Shown one piece after another: positions 42,769 through 54,762 of a DNA stretch of 64,000 bases. Under the pieces are notes generated by a model. It searched no databases. It had not been told where the DNA came from and saw only the letters and a program-made list of their open reading frames with translations. Within the stretch, counting starts at the first letter, position 1. Each line of letters begins with the position of its first letter. This DNA is from Distichodus sexfasciatus (Eukaryota > Chordata > Actinopteri > Characiformes > Distichodontidae): the NCBI GenBank assembly GCA_032718565.1, contig JAVGVS010000244.1:542563-606562 (forward strand), written 5' to 3'. A program made the translations under genes and the position numbers.

Positions 42769-43679
42769 AGGCTTTTGTTGTAACAATATTGCTCTATATT
42801 GGAACTGCATAATATTAGAAAATTTTGACAATTTTTTTTTGCAAAAGACTGTTTTGGATGGAAAATGCAACTTTTATTAGTTGAGGAAAAGCCAAATAAA
42901 AAATCTGTGCATCACTGTTGACACATTTCTAAGTGCAGCTATAGGCTTCAACTTTTGAGGATATTAAAGATGCAAAAGGCGACTCAAAAAGCCAGACTCC
43001 CGCAGCGCCGCCTGGCAAAACAGACTCCGCAAAGTGGCGTCTTATTAAGCGACGAGGGAACAGCGGAGCCCCAACCCCAACCCTGAGCCACGCTCCTCAA
43101 GCTAATCTTCGGAATGGACACAAAAATGGGCGCGTCGTCTCGCCGCCTTCTCAAACCACAAAGATGCTTTCTTTTAATCTGTCAGTCGTCTGCGTCGTCT
43201 TTATCCACTCTGGCCTGCCGCGTTTTTATTTCCTCCTTTCTCCTCTTCCATCTCTCCAACTCTCTCTCTCTCTTTCTCTTTCTCCTGCCCCCCGTCTCCC
43301 TTTAACCACATCCATCATAAGTCCCTCCATCTCCATTTCATTCACTCCGCTTTTTTTCTTTATCGACATGTTTCCATTTTCCAGCGCACTCGCGCTCCAT
43401 CACCTTCACTCTCCCTGCCGGAGCCGTTTTTCATCCCTTTCTCCTCCGCTTCGCTGCTCCGTCTTTCCCCGTGTCCTCCACTTGATCTTTCCCTCCCTCT
43501 CCTTCCTTTCTGCTCTCCCCTGGGTGGGAGTGGCTCTTGCCACGGCAGTTGGGGGTCAAAACTGCTTGCCTTTTGTCCTGGATGGGGACCAAGAACCTGA
43601 CGGTACTCTTTGGGGATGTGCATGTGTCGTCCATGAGCACAGGGACAGATTTGGGGGAAGAGTGGGATAATGTCAGAGT
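42769..43679. other. Unassigned; pyrimidine tracts and an open but unsupported stretch
   Basis: 43250-43300 is CT-rich. 43546-43679 is unique, and two reverse frames stay open, but no matching splice signals or domain were found, so I do not call it an exon. Confidence 0.3.
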
Positions 43680-44460
43680 GTTTAACAACAGCAAGAGAGG
43701 GAAGAAGTGAGACAAAGGGAGAAAGACAACAGAAAAATGAGGGATGTGGGAGACAATAAAGAGAAGAGATGAAAAGAGAAAAAGAGATGAGAGATGAGAG
43801 ACAAAAGACAAAGTAAGAGAGACATGGGATGAGGGAGGAAAGCCAAGAGAAGACATCAGAGAGATGAGGTGAAAGGTGAAAGATGAGGTCAGAGATGAGG
43901 AGACAGACGAGAGTTGAGGGGAGAGAGTTGTGCGGTGAGGGCAGAGATGAGGAGACGGATGAGAAATGAGGGGAGAGAGTCGTGAGGTGAGGGGAGAGAT
44001 GAGGAGACGGATGAGAGATGAGGGGAGAAAGTCGTGAAGCGAGGGGAGAGATGAGGAGACGGATGAGAGGTGAGGGGAGAAAGTCGTGAAACGAGGGGAG
44101 AGATGAGGAGATGGATGAGAGATGAGGGGAGAGAGTCATGCGGTGAGGGGAGAGATGAGGAGACGGATGAGAGATGAGGGGAGAGAGTCGTGCGGTGATG
44201 GGAGAGATGAGGAGACGGAGGAGAGATGAGGCGAGAGACATGAGACAGATGAGGGGAGAGAAGAAAGATGAGGGGAGACATATGAGATGAGGAGAGAGAC
44301 AAAAGATTAGGTGAGAGAGAAGAGATGAGGGTAGGCATATGAGAGATGATCAGAGAGAGACAAGAGATGAGAAAAGAGAGGTGAGGAGAGAGGGACATGA
44401 GATGGACGAGATGATGCGAGACAAATGAGAAGAGAGAGAGATGAAGAGACAGAGACAGGA
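43680..44460. repeat. Purine-rich tract with a 54-bp minisatellite
   Basis: Within it, 43880-44260 repeats a 54-bp unit containing GAGATGAGGAGACGGATGAG and GGGGAGAGAGTCGTG about seven times. Because 54 is a multiple of three, reverse frames stay open (a 293-codon and a 208-codon frame), producing serine/leucine/histidine repeats. Confidence 0.92.
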
Positions 44461-44817
44461 CCTGACATTTCACACAGGGGTCTGAAACATGGGAGGTGAA
44501 GACGGCTGCTAACACACAGTCTGAGAGACGCTTCCAGTAAATGGAAATATAATCATGTAGTTGTATAGGCGCCAGTTATCAGACATATAGTCATGTACAC
44601 ACACACACACACTTACCCCCTCCCACCCATACACACAAACATAAAAGCCTTAACGCTACTAAAGGAATAATGTGTGTGTGTGTTGTGGTTGCCGTGGCTC
44701 TGCCTCTGGGACAGCAGTGTTGCAGTAGGTTTTAATAAAAGCTGTGTCTTTAGGAATGTCCTGCTGGGAGCAGTGCTGGGGTAGAATGCTGAGAAGATGT
44801 GGGAGAAGAGAGGGAGA
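44461..44817. other. Unassigned with a short CA run
   Basis: CA run at 44597-44611. No gene seen. Confidence 0.4.
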
Positions 44818-44914
44818 GATGGAGAGAGAGAGAGAGAGAGAGAGATGAGTGAGAGATGGAGAGAGAGAGATGGAGTGAGAGATGGCGAGAGAGGGAGAGA
44901 GAGAGAGAGAGAGA

Positions 44915-44965
<51 letters not shown>
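44818..44965. repeat. (GA)n tract
   Basis: GAGAGA with ATGGAGAGAG interruptions, purine strand on +. Pairs in composition with the CT tract about 130 bp downstream. Confidence 0.96.
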
Positions 44966-44966
<1 letters not shown>

Positions 44967-45095
44967 TGTGCAGGCCCTGAGAGGAGAAACACTTATTGAT
45001 GTTTGATAGTTTCAATATATGAGAACGGCAACAAGAGGACAGAAAGCAGAATACACACCACACCTCCCTCCATCACTCCATCCATCCACTCACCT

Positions 45096-45156
45096 CTCTC
45101 TCTCAGACACACAGGATGCCTCCCTCTCTCTTTCTTAGAATGATATTCTCTCTCTG

Positions 45157-45204
<48 letters not shown>

Positions 45205-45219
45205 TCTCTTTCTCTCTCA

Positions 45220-45258
<39 letters not shown>

Positions 45259-45262
45259 TCTC
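45096..45262. repeat. (CT)n tract
   Basis: CTCTCT with CCATCTCTC interruptions, the complement type of 44818-44965. Confidence 0.96.
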
Positions 45263-45717
45263 CATCTATCTATTTCTTAGAATTATGGTGTCTATCTTTC
45301 TTTCACTTTCTTTGAATATTATTCTCTTTCTCTCCCTCCCTCTGTCTCCTTCAGAACGTTATTCTCTTTTTTTCTCTGTTTTTAGTATATTCTCTCTCTT
45401 TTTTCAAACATTACTCTTTCTTTTTCTCAACCTCTCTTTCTTAGAATGACATTGTCTCTTTAAAAAAAGATTGTCTTCCGTTCAAACAATATAATTCTCG
45501 CTCTCTCCCTCTTTCTTTTTAGAATGATATTCTTTATCTTTTTCTGCTTCCTTCACTCTTTCTTACAACAAATCTCTCTCTCTCTCGCTCACACACACGC
45601 ACACCCTTGATGACTCCCTTTCTTTCTTGGTATGATATTCTATCTTTTTCTTTCTTTTGTTCTCTATCTCTCACTCTCTCTTTCAACCCAATACACTCTC
45701 CCCTTATTCTTCTCATG

Positions 45718-45720
<3 letters not shown>
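45263..45720. repeat. Irregular pyrimidine minisatellite with TTAGAATGATATTCT motif
   Basis: TTTCTTAGAAT(G/T)AT, TCAGAACGTTATTCTC, TTAGAATGACATTGTC and TTTAGAATGATATTCT recur at uneven spacing between CT-rich runs from 45130 on. Confidence 0.7.
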
Positions 45721-45791
<71 letters not shown>

Positions 45792-45854
45792 ACTATTATT
45801 CATCATGCATAGCACTTACTATGTTTCCACACCTACTTGACAGTAGACACATGA

Positions 45855-45889
<35 letters not shown>
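45721..45889. repeat. (CT)n and (CA)n compound microsatellite
   Basis: (CT)24 at about 45719-45768, then (CA)n to 45793, and another (CA)n at 45857-45889. Confidence 0.96.
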
Positions 45890-45893
<4 letters not shown>

Positions 45894-46105
45894 CTTGTAT
45901 TACTATCTTTGTGAGGTCCTTCCATAGACTCCCATAATGACTAGATGTATATAATTTTACACCTACATCTCATCCTAACCTTAACCTTAACCTCAGTAAC
46001 CAAAAGCACATTTTTCCTCATGAGGACCTCTCAAATGTCCCCACAAAGCCCAAAAAACAGATAAAAGTGATTTTAGGGGACAAAAAGGTTCCCACAATGG
46101 CATAA
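45886..46105 (-). repeat. Repeat J copy, reverse orientation
   Basis: AGTCTTGTATTACTATCTTT, CATAGACTCCCATAATGACT, CTAACCTTAACCTTAACC and CAAATGTCCCCACAAAGCCC mirror 8046-8400. Confidence 0.8.
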
Positions 46106-46819
46106 ATACCCGGCCCACACACACACACACACACCCAACCTGTACCAGGCTCTCCGGCTGACACACTCCTCTCCAAGGGCCCGTCATAGATCAGACTCTT
46201 TGCTTTAACTAACTCCAGCTTACACAGCCAGCATCCGTTTGTGTGGAAAAACATAATTAGCATTGCGTGTGTGTGTGTGTGTTTGTGTGTGAGTCGAACC
46301 AAATAACTCTTTATTAGAATGCAAAAATATTCAGGGGTAGTGACGGCTTTGTTGTGTTCCCGAGAACAAGGGGAAACACGAGGCCAAAATATTTTTACAC
46401 ACGGAAACTGGAACAAGCCACTCGGACTAATTGTACATTTGTTTTGCTCAGAATATCAGGCGGTAAATTATCAACACGGGTTATAAACCACTGGACCGGG
46501 CAATAAAGCGGCAAGAACGGTGATGTGGACTAGAGGTTTATTCTTCTTTATTATGTTCTACAGCACAGAGGTAGCTTGTATGCATCTGTCCTGCGTTTTA
46601 CTTTAAGAGGCCGCCAAAACGAGGGCTGGGAAAGTTGACGCATTAATGCACACGATTAATGTGGAAAACCAACAGAGGAGACGCATCAACATTAGGGAGT
46701 TGACGAGACACCCCGCTCACGAGACGAGATGAGACACGACACGAGACGAGACGAGACGAGGCGTTAAAACTATTTTAAAGGAAACGTCAATGATGAAACA
46801 CATGACTAGAACACGGCCA
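46106..46819. other. Unassigned; short (GAGAC)n
   Basis: CA run at 46117-46136, GT run at 46267-46290, ACGAGACGAGACGAG run at 46718-46760. 46400-46640 is unique-looking. No gene seen. Confidence 0.4.
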
Positions 46820-47170
46820 TTTATTCATTCACTCATTATCCGAACCGCTTAATCCCATATACAGTCGTGGGGGGAACATTTCCCGGAACCTATCCTGGAG
46901 ACCAACCCTGGGCAGGCACCAACACACCGCAATGGACATACACGCACACAATCACACTCTCACTCACACCTTACAGAGACAATTGAGAGTCGCCAATTAA
47001 CCTATAGTGCATGCTGTTGGACTGTGGGAGGACCCGGAGCGCCTGGAGGAAACCCACGTGAACACATGCAACCTCCACACAGAAAGGACCTATGACCGAC
47101 CCAGGGATCGAACCCAGGACCTTCTTGCTGTGTGGCGGCAGCGCTAACCGCTACGCCAGTGTGCCACCCC
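46820..47170 (-). mobile_element. SINE-A, near full length
   Basis: Reverse tail ATTCATTCACTCATTATCCG, body GCCAATTAACCTATAGTGCA, B-box strand GGGATCGAACCC, and head ending GTGTGCCACCCC. Confidence 0.9.
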
Positions 47171-47606
47171 ATGGTGTTTTGATTGAAATTTAGTTTCAAA
47201 GTTTTGAGAAGATTTAGTGCATCAACTGGACTCTTCATGATTCCTCATGCATCTCTTCTAACCGTTACCGTATATCAGCTTCTAACCTCTCATTGAAGTT
47301 TAAATCATCTAATTAAAGAATTATTATAAAATCAACATCTTCTTTAAAACATGTTAGTGGCGTAATCCCTGCAGATTTAAAAGATTTAGGGAACATTAAC
47401 AGATACAATTAGAATACTGGTGAAAATATTACACTCAAAATCTTAAAATAGCCCTTCTTGTTGCTTCTTATGGTGTCGTACTGAACAAATATGTGTCGCT
47501 ATTCACTAAATGAATCATATTAGACACCTGACGAGAGGACAAATCAGTAAATCAGCTTTCTCCAGGCCTGTGATTTTGGCACATTCAGGGCCTAGTTTTT
47601 ATAATA
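47171..47606. other. Unassigned AT-rich DNA
   Basis: No gene or recognised element. An (AT)n at 47607-47628 borders MITE-1. Confidence 0.35.
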
Positions 47607-47628
47607 ATATATATATATATATATATAT

Positions 47629-48273
47629 GTGACCCTCCACGGCAAAACCAGTCACCTGTCGCAAATTTTCAAAATTGAGTTATGTTTTCATGAAAGGGCA
47701 TAAATCAAGCTTCAAAACGATACCTATATGGAATGAATCGGACGACATATGACTGAGATATCAACATTCAAAGGAGTCGGGTTTCTCCTGTCACGCCAAG
47801 TGAGAAACGGAGAAATCTGCCTTTGAAGTTGACTATCGCCGTAGCACTCACAGACGCTTGGTGCGGTCGCGGCTACGTTTGCATTTACGGTAGCCTACGC
47901 TGCATTCACAGCCACACGGATAGCCTATCTGCGTTAGGTTAACTGAACTCGGGAGACGAAGATGGATTCCGGAGAAATATCTTCACGCTAGTCAACCAGT
48001 GGATTTACCGTAAATATTGAAGTAGAGCGGTCAAAACAGAAACTTTTAACATTCTGCTGGAATTGAATTCCTCACCTCAAGAAAGTCACGTTTTTAGGAT
48101 GGAAAGGGTAAGTTTTTCAGCGAAATTTATTCACAACAGTACAGTATAGACCTTCCACTGTTTCAAAACACTAAAAACAAAAAATCCAAAATTTTACCCC
48201 ACGCAACATAAACGCTCGTTTTTCTCGGAAACCTCTGTTGCGACAAGCGACTGGTTTTGCCGTGGAGAGTCAC
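47629..48273 (+). mobile_element. MITE-1 copy 3
   Basis: Ends GTGACCCTCCACGGCAAAAC and, reversed, GTGACTCTCCACGGCAAAAC. 645 bp, with ATAT outside both ends inside an AT microsatellite. The interior matches copy 2 nearly throughout. Confidence 0.92.
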
Positions 48274-48616
48274 ATATATATAAACTGCCTCACCTGTGGT
48301 TTAAGACACAAAATACTGGACAAAATTAAGCATGTCATTTTCCCAAAAATGAACACATGAAGGCAGTGGGACGAGGATGAGGTTTTTGTTTTCCCGCCTA
48401 ACAGAGTTTTGATGAAGAAGACTTGCATTATCTACAGCACAACATTGAGCCAATCACTTTCCCAAAGTGCAGGTACTAACCTCCCAACATTCCCACGTTT
48501 AATCATTGTAATGCTCTATTCAGCGCTGAACCACATTAAACACACAGCGTATTACGGGCAGCAAGTGATGAAAACGTCCAGGCCTCGGCTCTCTTCGGGC
48601 CCTTCCCATCGCTAAA
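48274..48616. other. Unassigned
   Basis: No gene or recognised repeat; 48520-48616 is repeat-free. Confidence 0.35.
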
Positions 48617-50040
48617 TCACGCAGATTTCATTAAACAGCTAATGCACAAGTCCTCCTGTAATGGAAATGGAACGGAGCAGGAAGCTGCCAGCGTAAATTA
48701 GAGCGCACCGGTCGAGTCGAGACCAGGTTTTCTGGCCCTGATTTTCTCAGACCTGAATTAGTCGCTGACAGACAGATCCATCTTCCTTCCCTCCGTTTCG
48801 TTGTTAAATGTCATTTATTAGGCGTTATAAACACTGAATCGTAACTAACCTGCAAGTCTACAATATCTTTACAGATCAGACAATAATACAAGCACAGATT
48901 TACTTTCAAATTGAAACCCAAACCCCCAAAAATGTGTTATATTTTCCGCAACTTGACGTGAGATATTGCTACAAAGATTTATCAATCAATCTTCAAATTT
49001 AGAGATATTATTTGCAAAAAAAAAAGAAGAAGAAGAAGAAGAAAAAAAGTCTTTGTATTTGTGTATAATTTGTCCATGTTCTTTCTTTAATAGAAACCAA
49101 AATTCACAAAAGCATTTTTCATACAGATTTGCTGAAATTTAGTGATATTGGATGGCAATATCGGGACAGATATATCGGTCCAGCTCTAATTTTCAGATGT
49201 GTTATTTGTTGAATAGAATAAAGAACATTGAGCAATTTGTGTATAATTTTTTTTCATTCATATTTTTCTTCAAATTAAAACCAAAACCTAAAAGGTGGTT
49301 TTATATAGTTTGCAATTAGCTGAAATTAAAACAGGTATTTGATATTGGTAGCTAAAATTTGTTTCCAAATTTGTTAACAATTTGTTTTTTCCATAAAATC
49401 CCAACCGCACAAGAAAGCTTTTTTAATGAGATTTTTCTGCAATCAGCTAATCCCGGAACACAAATTTATCGGTTGATCTGTAATTTTTTTAAGCATCTGT
49501 TGAATAGAATAAAGAGCACTTTGCAATCTGTGTATAATTCATTTACTAATTAAGTTATCAAATTAAAATGAATACTTAAAAAAAAATTGGTCAAAAAACA
49601 AAATTAGAAATTAAATGTCATTCTGTGTTTTCCAAATTTGCGCTCACATAAAGCATGGAAAAGACAAGAAATGTGCTGTGATGCTACAACTTTCATTAAG
49701 CACTGAATGCACAAGTCTTGCTTTAATGTGGGAGTTGGAGCAATGACAGGAAGGCCACCGCTTCAACTCCTAGACCACTAACGGTATCACTTACAGATCC
49801 ACTTTCCTTCATGCTGTTTCTTTTTTCATTCTACTCATCAGGTGTTAAAAATACTGAAACATATTTCCCTGTAATTAGCTGATATCAGAAAATAATATCA
49901 GTACACAGATTTATCGGTCAACATTTTCCAGATATGTTATTTGTTGAACAGAATAAAGAGCGCTTTACAGTCTGTGTAGAATTTGTTCATTCATTTTTCA
50001 AATTAAAATGTATATATTAGTTTCCAAAACTAATGAATAA
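48617..50040. repeat. Degenerate long-period local repeat
   Basis: 48617-48846 (TTTCATTAAACAGCTAATGC, ACAGATCCATCTTCCTTCCC) recurs at 49686-49862. (T/A)TTATCGGT and TTGAA(C/T)AGAATAAAGA occur as paired motifs at 49171/49206, 49465/49499 and 49909/49944. A (GAA)n is at 49025-49045. Confidence 0.6.
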
Positions 50041-50517
50041 TATAAATGATTTATTTACCCACTGCACAACAGTTTTACACCTTTCTCACACCCCAAAAGC
50101 TTACTTTAATGACCAGGTGTCTGACAGCTGACATCAGGACATTCTGGACGCAGTGTTGTTGTTTGGAACCATGATTTAAACATTAACAATCAGCAGATCA
50201 GGAAAGCTCTTAGTGACCTGCTCACTGGTAATTACAGACTCAGTTTACTGGTAATTAGAGAAGATTTGAGGGAAAGAAAAAGCCAACACCAAATCAAGAC
50301 CATAATAATTAAAAAAACTTTATCTAAATCTCTACTGACTTTTCTGGAATGAAGTTTTCTTTTAAATCATGTTTTTGCAAAAATCACTGCTAATATTTTG
50401 AACACTTTAGACAGGAAAAACATCAGGAACTGTTTCTATCAAATCCCTGCTGATTTACGCTGCTCAAATCTATATTTCAAACTGCAATGGAAATAAAGAA
50501 ATATTAAAGCAATAAGG
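50041..50517. other. Unassigned
   Basis: AT-rich, includes ACTGGTAATTACAGACTCAG and ACTGGTAATTAGAGAAG as a local doublet. No gene seen. Confidence 0.35.
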
Positions 50518-50941
50518 GCCTGCGTCCACCACACACGTTTTTCCCTCTGAGAGCACTCAAAACCTCACTTCCGGAGCGCTCTCTCAGCTTTTTCTCTCAG
50601 CGCTCGTTGTTGCTAAGTTACAAAAGCGCCATCAGGCACTTCCGCGTTCGTGCCTATTTCATTGTGTTTCTCTGAGATCGCTAGTTTAGCCGACAAGATG
50701 GAGAGAAATCACATCTTAGCATTAGTGGCAGCATTTGAAATAGATTCTCACGTCCTCGACACTAACGAGCGCAGCGCTGTTCCACAAGTTGAACTTGAAA
50801 CGCTCTGAGTGCTGCGTTAAAAAACGTCTCCACCAGTGTTTTTATTTTTCTGCTGAAGGAACGCTGAAGCTCATAGGATTTGTATTAAAAATAGGCACTG
50901 CCAGTGGAAAAAACGTGTTTGGCAGCGACACGGCCTAAAGA
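50518..50941. mobile_element. Family F element, copy 2
   Basis: The left end GGCCTGCGTCCACC pairs with the reversed right end AGGCCGTGTCGCTGCC, followed by shared AAACACGTTTTTTC-type sequence. The interior CGCTCGTTGTTGCTAAGTTA and GAAATCACATCTTAGC match copy 1. Confidence 0.7.
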
Positions 50942-51535
50942 GGTTGAATCTTTGTCTTCATATCTCAAGTTTTCATTAGAACACAGCAAATGTATGATTT
51001 TTGAAACAGATTTTGATTTGGAATTTTTTTAATGATCTCTTAATGCTTGAAAAATGAATGAAGGAATGATGCACTGACTGCAGTGTATAATTCATACTCG
51101 TTATGCTATTCAATAAATACATTTTGGTGTTTAGGTTTCTCATTTTAATTTATAAAATGAATGAATGAATGAATGAATGAATGATACACACATGACTCTT
51201 TACTGTCCACATGAATCCTGTCCCTACCTGACACACTAGCCGCAGAAGATCAGATCATACTCCTGTACGTTGAGGTTGTTTCATCTCTGTACATACAGTA
51301 TACAGAGCTAAACTCCCTGTAGGTTCAACTCCTCCAGACATACAAATCACAAATTACTTCTGCTCTTCCTCAGGCCTGGAGATGCTCACATGTTTATTTC
51401 ATCTTTACACGTGTGTGTGTGAGAGAGAGTGTGTGAGACTTCTTCTAGCCTCTGGCATTGGAGCAGTGAAACCCATTTAGTCATGACTCCGCCTCCTGTG
51501 AACTCTTACCTCAAACCTCTGAGCAGAGCCATCTC
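50942..51535. other. Unassigned; short (GAAT)n
   Basis: GAATGAATGAATGAATGAATGA-type run at 51159-51183, possibly a relic SINE-A tail. GT/GAGA run at 51411-51435. No gene seen. Confidence 0.4.
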
Positions 51536-52240
51536 TCAGTGTCAACTAGTGATGTAACGATACATCAATCTACATCGATACATTGATTCAACGAGTTCAT
51601 AGCATTGATCCAAAATGAAAACATCCATCTGACATCCTAGATGCTGTAAAGATTATATTGAACAGGTCTGTTTTTATTCAATGTGAAGGTGTTTTTTCAT
51701 TGAAACGTCAGTTTGAGTTCAGGAGTGAGTGCCACAGCTCTCCCTTGACGTCACCTCAGCTGATCCTCCCTAATCTGTTCGTCTCATTGGTCGGTTGCTT
51801 TAGGGTGCTTGTTTCCTGTTTATTTCCCGCCTCCACTGAACTCTGTTCTATTAATCTACTGAATCAGTCATTTACTATCCTGTTTGGTTGATTCATCTTA
51901 TTATTTGTATTATCTGTTTTAGGTTAATTAGCTACCTATTTAGGCACGTCTCTCCCTTTTGTACCTGTCAGCCCACAATGGCGTGGAGTGTTCAACAAAA
52001 GAGATTTCTGTTTGTTGTTTTTAGATTGTCAAGCCTGTTTATTTTGAATAAAGAATACTTGTACTAGTGCCCTCCGCCTCCTGCGTCAGCATCAATGTTG
52101 GAATTACAAAAATAACGCAGTTACAGTAATGTATTACTTTGTGCTGTAACGCATTACTAAAATTTTTTTAAGTAATATACTTGTTACATATTTCAGTAAT
52201 GCACCATTACAACACACTTTAAACCTGAAAACCACCAACA
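51536..52240. other. Old transposon debris, possible retroelement end
   Basis: 51545-51595 (TGATGTAACGATACATCAAT) resembles a DNA-element end. 51740-52090 (TGTTTCCTGTTTATTTCCCG, ATTTTGAATAAAGAATACTT, CCTCCGCCTCCTGCGTCAGC) resembles the promoter/poly(A) part of a fish retroelement. 52095-52215 carries GTAACGCATTAC-type repeats. Confidence 0.35.
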
Positions 52241-53130
52241 TCACGAGACCTTCGCACGAGAGAAAAAATTCTGCAAGGAAAAGAGCTATTTCCTACAGAT
52301 TGTATAGCTACAGTCATTACGCTGCACCACATCGCCCTCCAGTGGATGTAAAATGAACTGCAGTGAACTACAGCACAACCTGCTTCCACCGTTATTTTGG
52401 TGAAAGTAACTCAAAAGTAATGCAGTCATGTAATCGAATCAAAATCGTATCGAAGCAGATTTTGTGATATTCTTTTCCATTGAAAGAACTGAACAAATTT
52501 TGTAAAAATCGCACCACAATTGACATAGTTATGGTCAAAACTATTGCCTCACAGTCTATAACACTCTCCCTGCAGACATGCTGATTCACACTCCTTCAAC
52601 ACACACACCGCATGAACGAATCTGTTTTTGTGCTCCCTGCAGCCACAGATAACGTAGCGATATCAGATCCTGAGTCTGTGATGAAGAGAAGAAGAGCAAC
52701 AGACTTGATAATTCTCCTTTTTGTGGCCAAACACTAAAAAGCCGGCAGGCCCTCGGCTCTCCACCTCGTCTTATAACATCGAGGGCTTGAAGCGAAAGCA
52801 AATGGACTCATTTTCAAAATTCTTGAAGACGTTTCACCTCAAGCGTCTCTAAGAATTTTGGAACAAGGTCCAGCAGCACCTGCACTCCATTTGCACAGGA
52901 ATGAGCAACGCTAATAGCAGCATGGATAGAGAGAGTGAGGCGGCTTGATAAGAAAGCAGAGATAGAGTGTGTGTGTGTGTGTGTTAAGTGTGATGAAGAA
53001 AGATGTGCTCTGACTGGTGGTCAGTTTGGGGGTTTTCATCAGCGGCTCAGGGACCGACACAGAGGCTGAGAAGCTCAGAGCTGTCGAACAGGACGAGAAC
53101 AGACTGGTGCTAATTGGTAGTGAAGTGGCT
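52241..53130. other. Unassigned
   Basis: A GT run is at 52967-52984. 52590-52900 is unique-looking. No gene seen. Confidence 0.35.
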
Positions 53131-53397
53131 TCATTCTGGAGTGAGAGAGAGAGGGAACATGTGTGTGTGTGTGAATGAGAGAGAGAGAGAGAGAGAGAGA
53201 GGAAAGGAAGAGAAAGAAAAGGCAAGTAAGAGGGAGAGAGCGACATAGAGAGATAGAGAGAAAGAGATGACAATAAAGGAGAGCTGACAGAAAGAAAAAG
53301 ATGAAGATAGAGAGAGAGAAATGGGTGGATCGATAGACAGATAGATAGACAGATAGATATAGGTGTGTATATGTGTGCCGAAAAAAGAAAGAAAGCA

Positions 53398-53490
<93 letters not shown>
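53131..53490. repeat. (GA)n-rich tract with GATA and GT runs
   Basis: GA runs at 53175-53202 and 53399-53489, AGATAGACAGATAGAT at 53330-53358. Leucine/serine-rich reverse frames across it are artefacts. Confidence 0.95.
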
Positions 53491-53492
<2 letters not shown>

Positions 53493-53499
53493 ATGTGTA

Positions 53500-53645
53500 T
53501 GACCCTCTGATCACTGGGTCAACTCTCTAACCATTACATTTCTTACTAACGCATAAACATTGGCCCTGTGATCGAAGTGTTGCCGGTATAATTCCCAGAC
53601 CGGGAAAGGTACCACTGAGATACGCATGAGCAAGGTACCGTCCAC
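53500..53645. mobile_element. Rearranged SINE-B: inverted head plus forward body
   Basis: 53500-53540 (CCCTCTGATCACTGGGTCAA, CTAACCATTAC) is minus orientation. 53560-53645 (GGCCCTGTGATCGAAG, AAAGGTACCACTGAGATACG) is plus orientation and stops at GTACCGTCC. Confidence 0.7.
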
Positions 53646-54019
53646 TCATTCACACTCACTTACAAAAACAGCAATAGTGTGTGTATTACCGGGTGCTTTC
53701 CCACTGGCATCAGGAACCATGCCGTACTGTGAACAAATGGCTTTCTGAAGCTTAAACCAGAGACCTGTTAATCGTGGCTTGTTGGTCAGGACTCTTATAT
53801 TACAAACATTCCTGAAAGCTCTCAATCTGCAGGATCTAAGTAAAGTTCTAACACAAGTCAACAGCAAATAAATTATAGATAAAGAATATATCACACATAC
53901 ACACAAATACACACAGCAGTCACTGGAAAAAACACATTACACATTCAACCACATGCACACACACACACACATCTTTACTTCCTCGTCTAGGAAACCCTGG
54001 ACAGCTCTTGTCTCACACT
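53646..54019. other. Unassigned
   Basis: CA run at 53955-53972; no gene seen. Confidence 0.4.
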
Positions 54020-54500
54020 TTCATCTATTAACAAGCGGTTAATTTGCCGTTAGATATGAACACATTAGCATGGCGTTCGCACAGGGGATGAGAGCAGAGC
54101 CGCGTGCTAAGAGCTCTGCTAATAGGCTATTTGGAGTTATTAGTCCACATTAATATTCCATTACCTGTCAGCACTCGCTCCTCAACGAAGTAAAGCTTTT
54201 TGAAACTGCCATGAATAGCCACCAATATCAAACACCCAACTTTTAAGATGAGGGAGATTCTCGAGTGGGTGATTAGGAGAAACTCCAGCTAATAGCTTAA
54301 TTTGGGCCACCAGACACGATGATGGGAATTTAGACTCGAGAGGTCCCCAGGAGAACAGCTTCTGCAGCTATAAAGAGCGGAACACTTCTCTCTTACCTTG
54401 TTTTAGGGGACGTCGTTAGCCATTCTTCATGCTTTTCGAATGTTATCAAGTACGCCGCAATTTCCTGAAAGAGAGAAGACAGCAAAGAATGAAGACGAAC
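54020..54500. other. Repeat-free block, candidate conserved non-coding DNA
   Basis: GTTAATTTGCCGTTAGATAT, GTTATTAGTCCACATTAATA and TCCAGCTAATAGCTTAATTT in unique sequence with no open frame of note. Confidence 0.33.
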
Positions 54501-54762
54501 GATGTAATTAGGGGATATTCATTGGTGCTTCTTTGCACAAGCTAAAAATACTATATATTTTTTAAAAACAAATTAAATGAAATTATCACCCAGAAAAATC
54601 AGCAACAGAAATTAGAGCAGAAAAAACAGCATTATTTCAATAAAACTGGTGGTTTCCAGAAATGAACACAGCGTGTTAGTCCTTAACAACAGAAAAATTT
54701 GGGTCCTGGTGTTGTGAAGGAATTTTAGAACAGAATTTAACTTCTGACAAGTCACCATTATA
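54501..54762. other. Unassigned
   Basis: AT-rich DNA, no recognised element. Confidence 0.35.

Noticed and set aside
43546..43680. Possible isolated exon on the reverse strand after a long pyrimidine tract
   Set aside because: Unique sequence and open, but no acceptor/donor pair in a consistent phase and no protein similarity that I recognise.
43360..44515. Long reverse-strand open frames of 293 and 208 codons
   Set aside because: They follow a 54-bp minisatellite and purine-rich flank; the product is a Ser/Leu/Pro/His repeat with no domain, and several frames are open at once.
51536..52090. Solo long terminal repeat of a retrovirus-like element
   Set aside because: There is a promoter/poly(A)-like feel, but I found no TG...CA ends with target duplication and no internal coding remnants.
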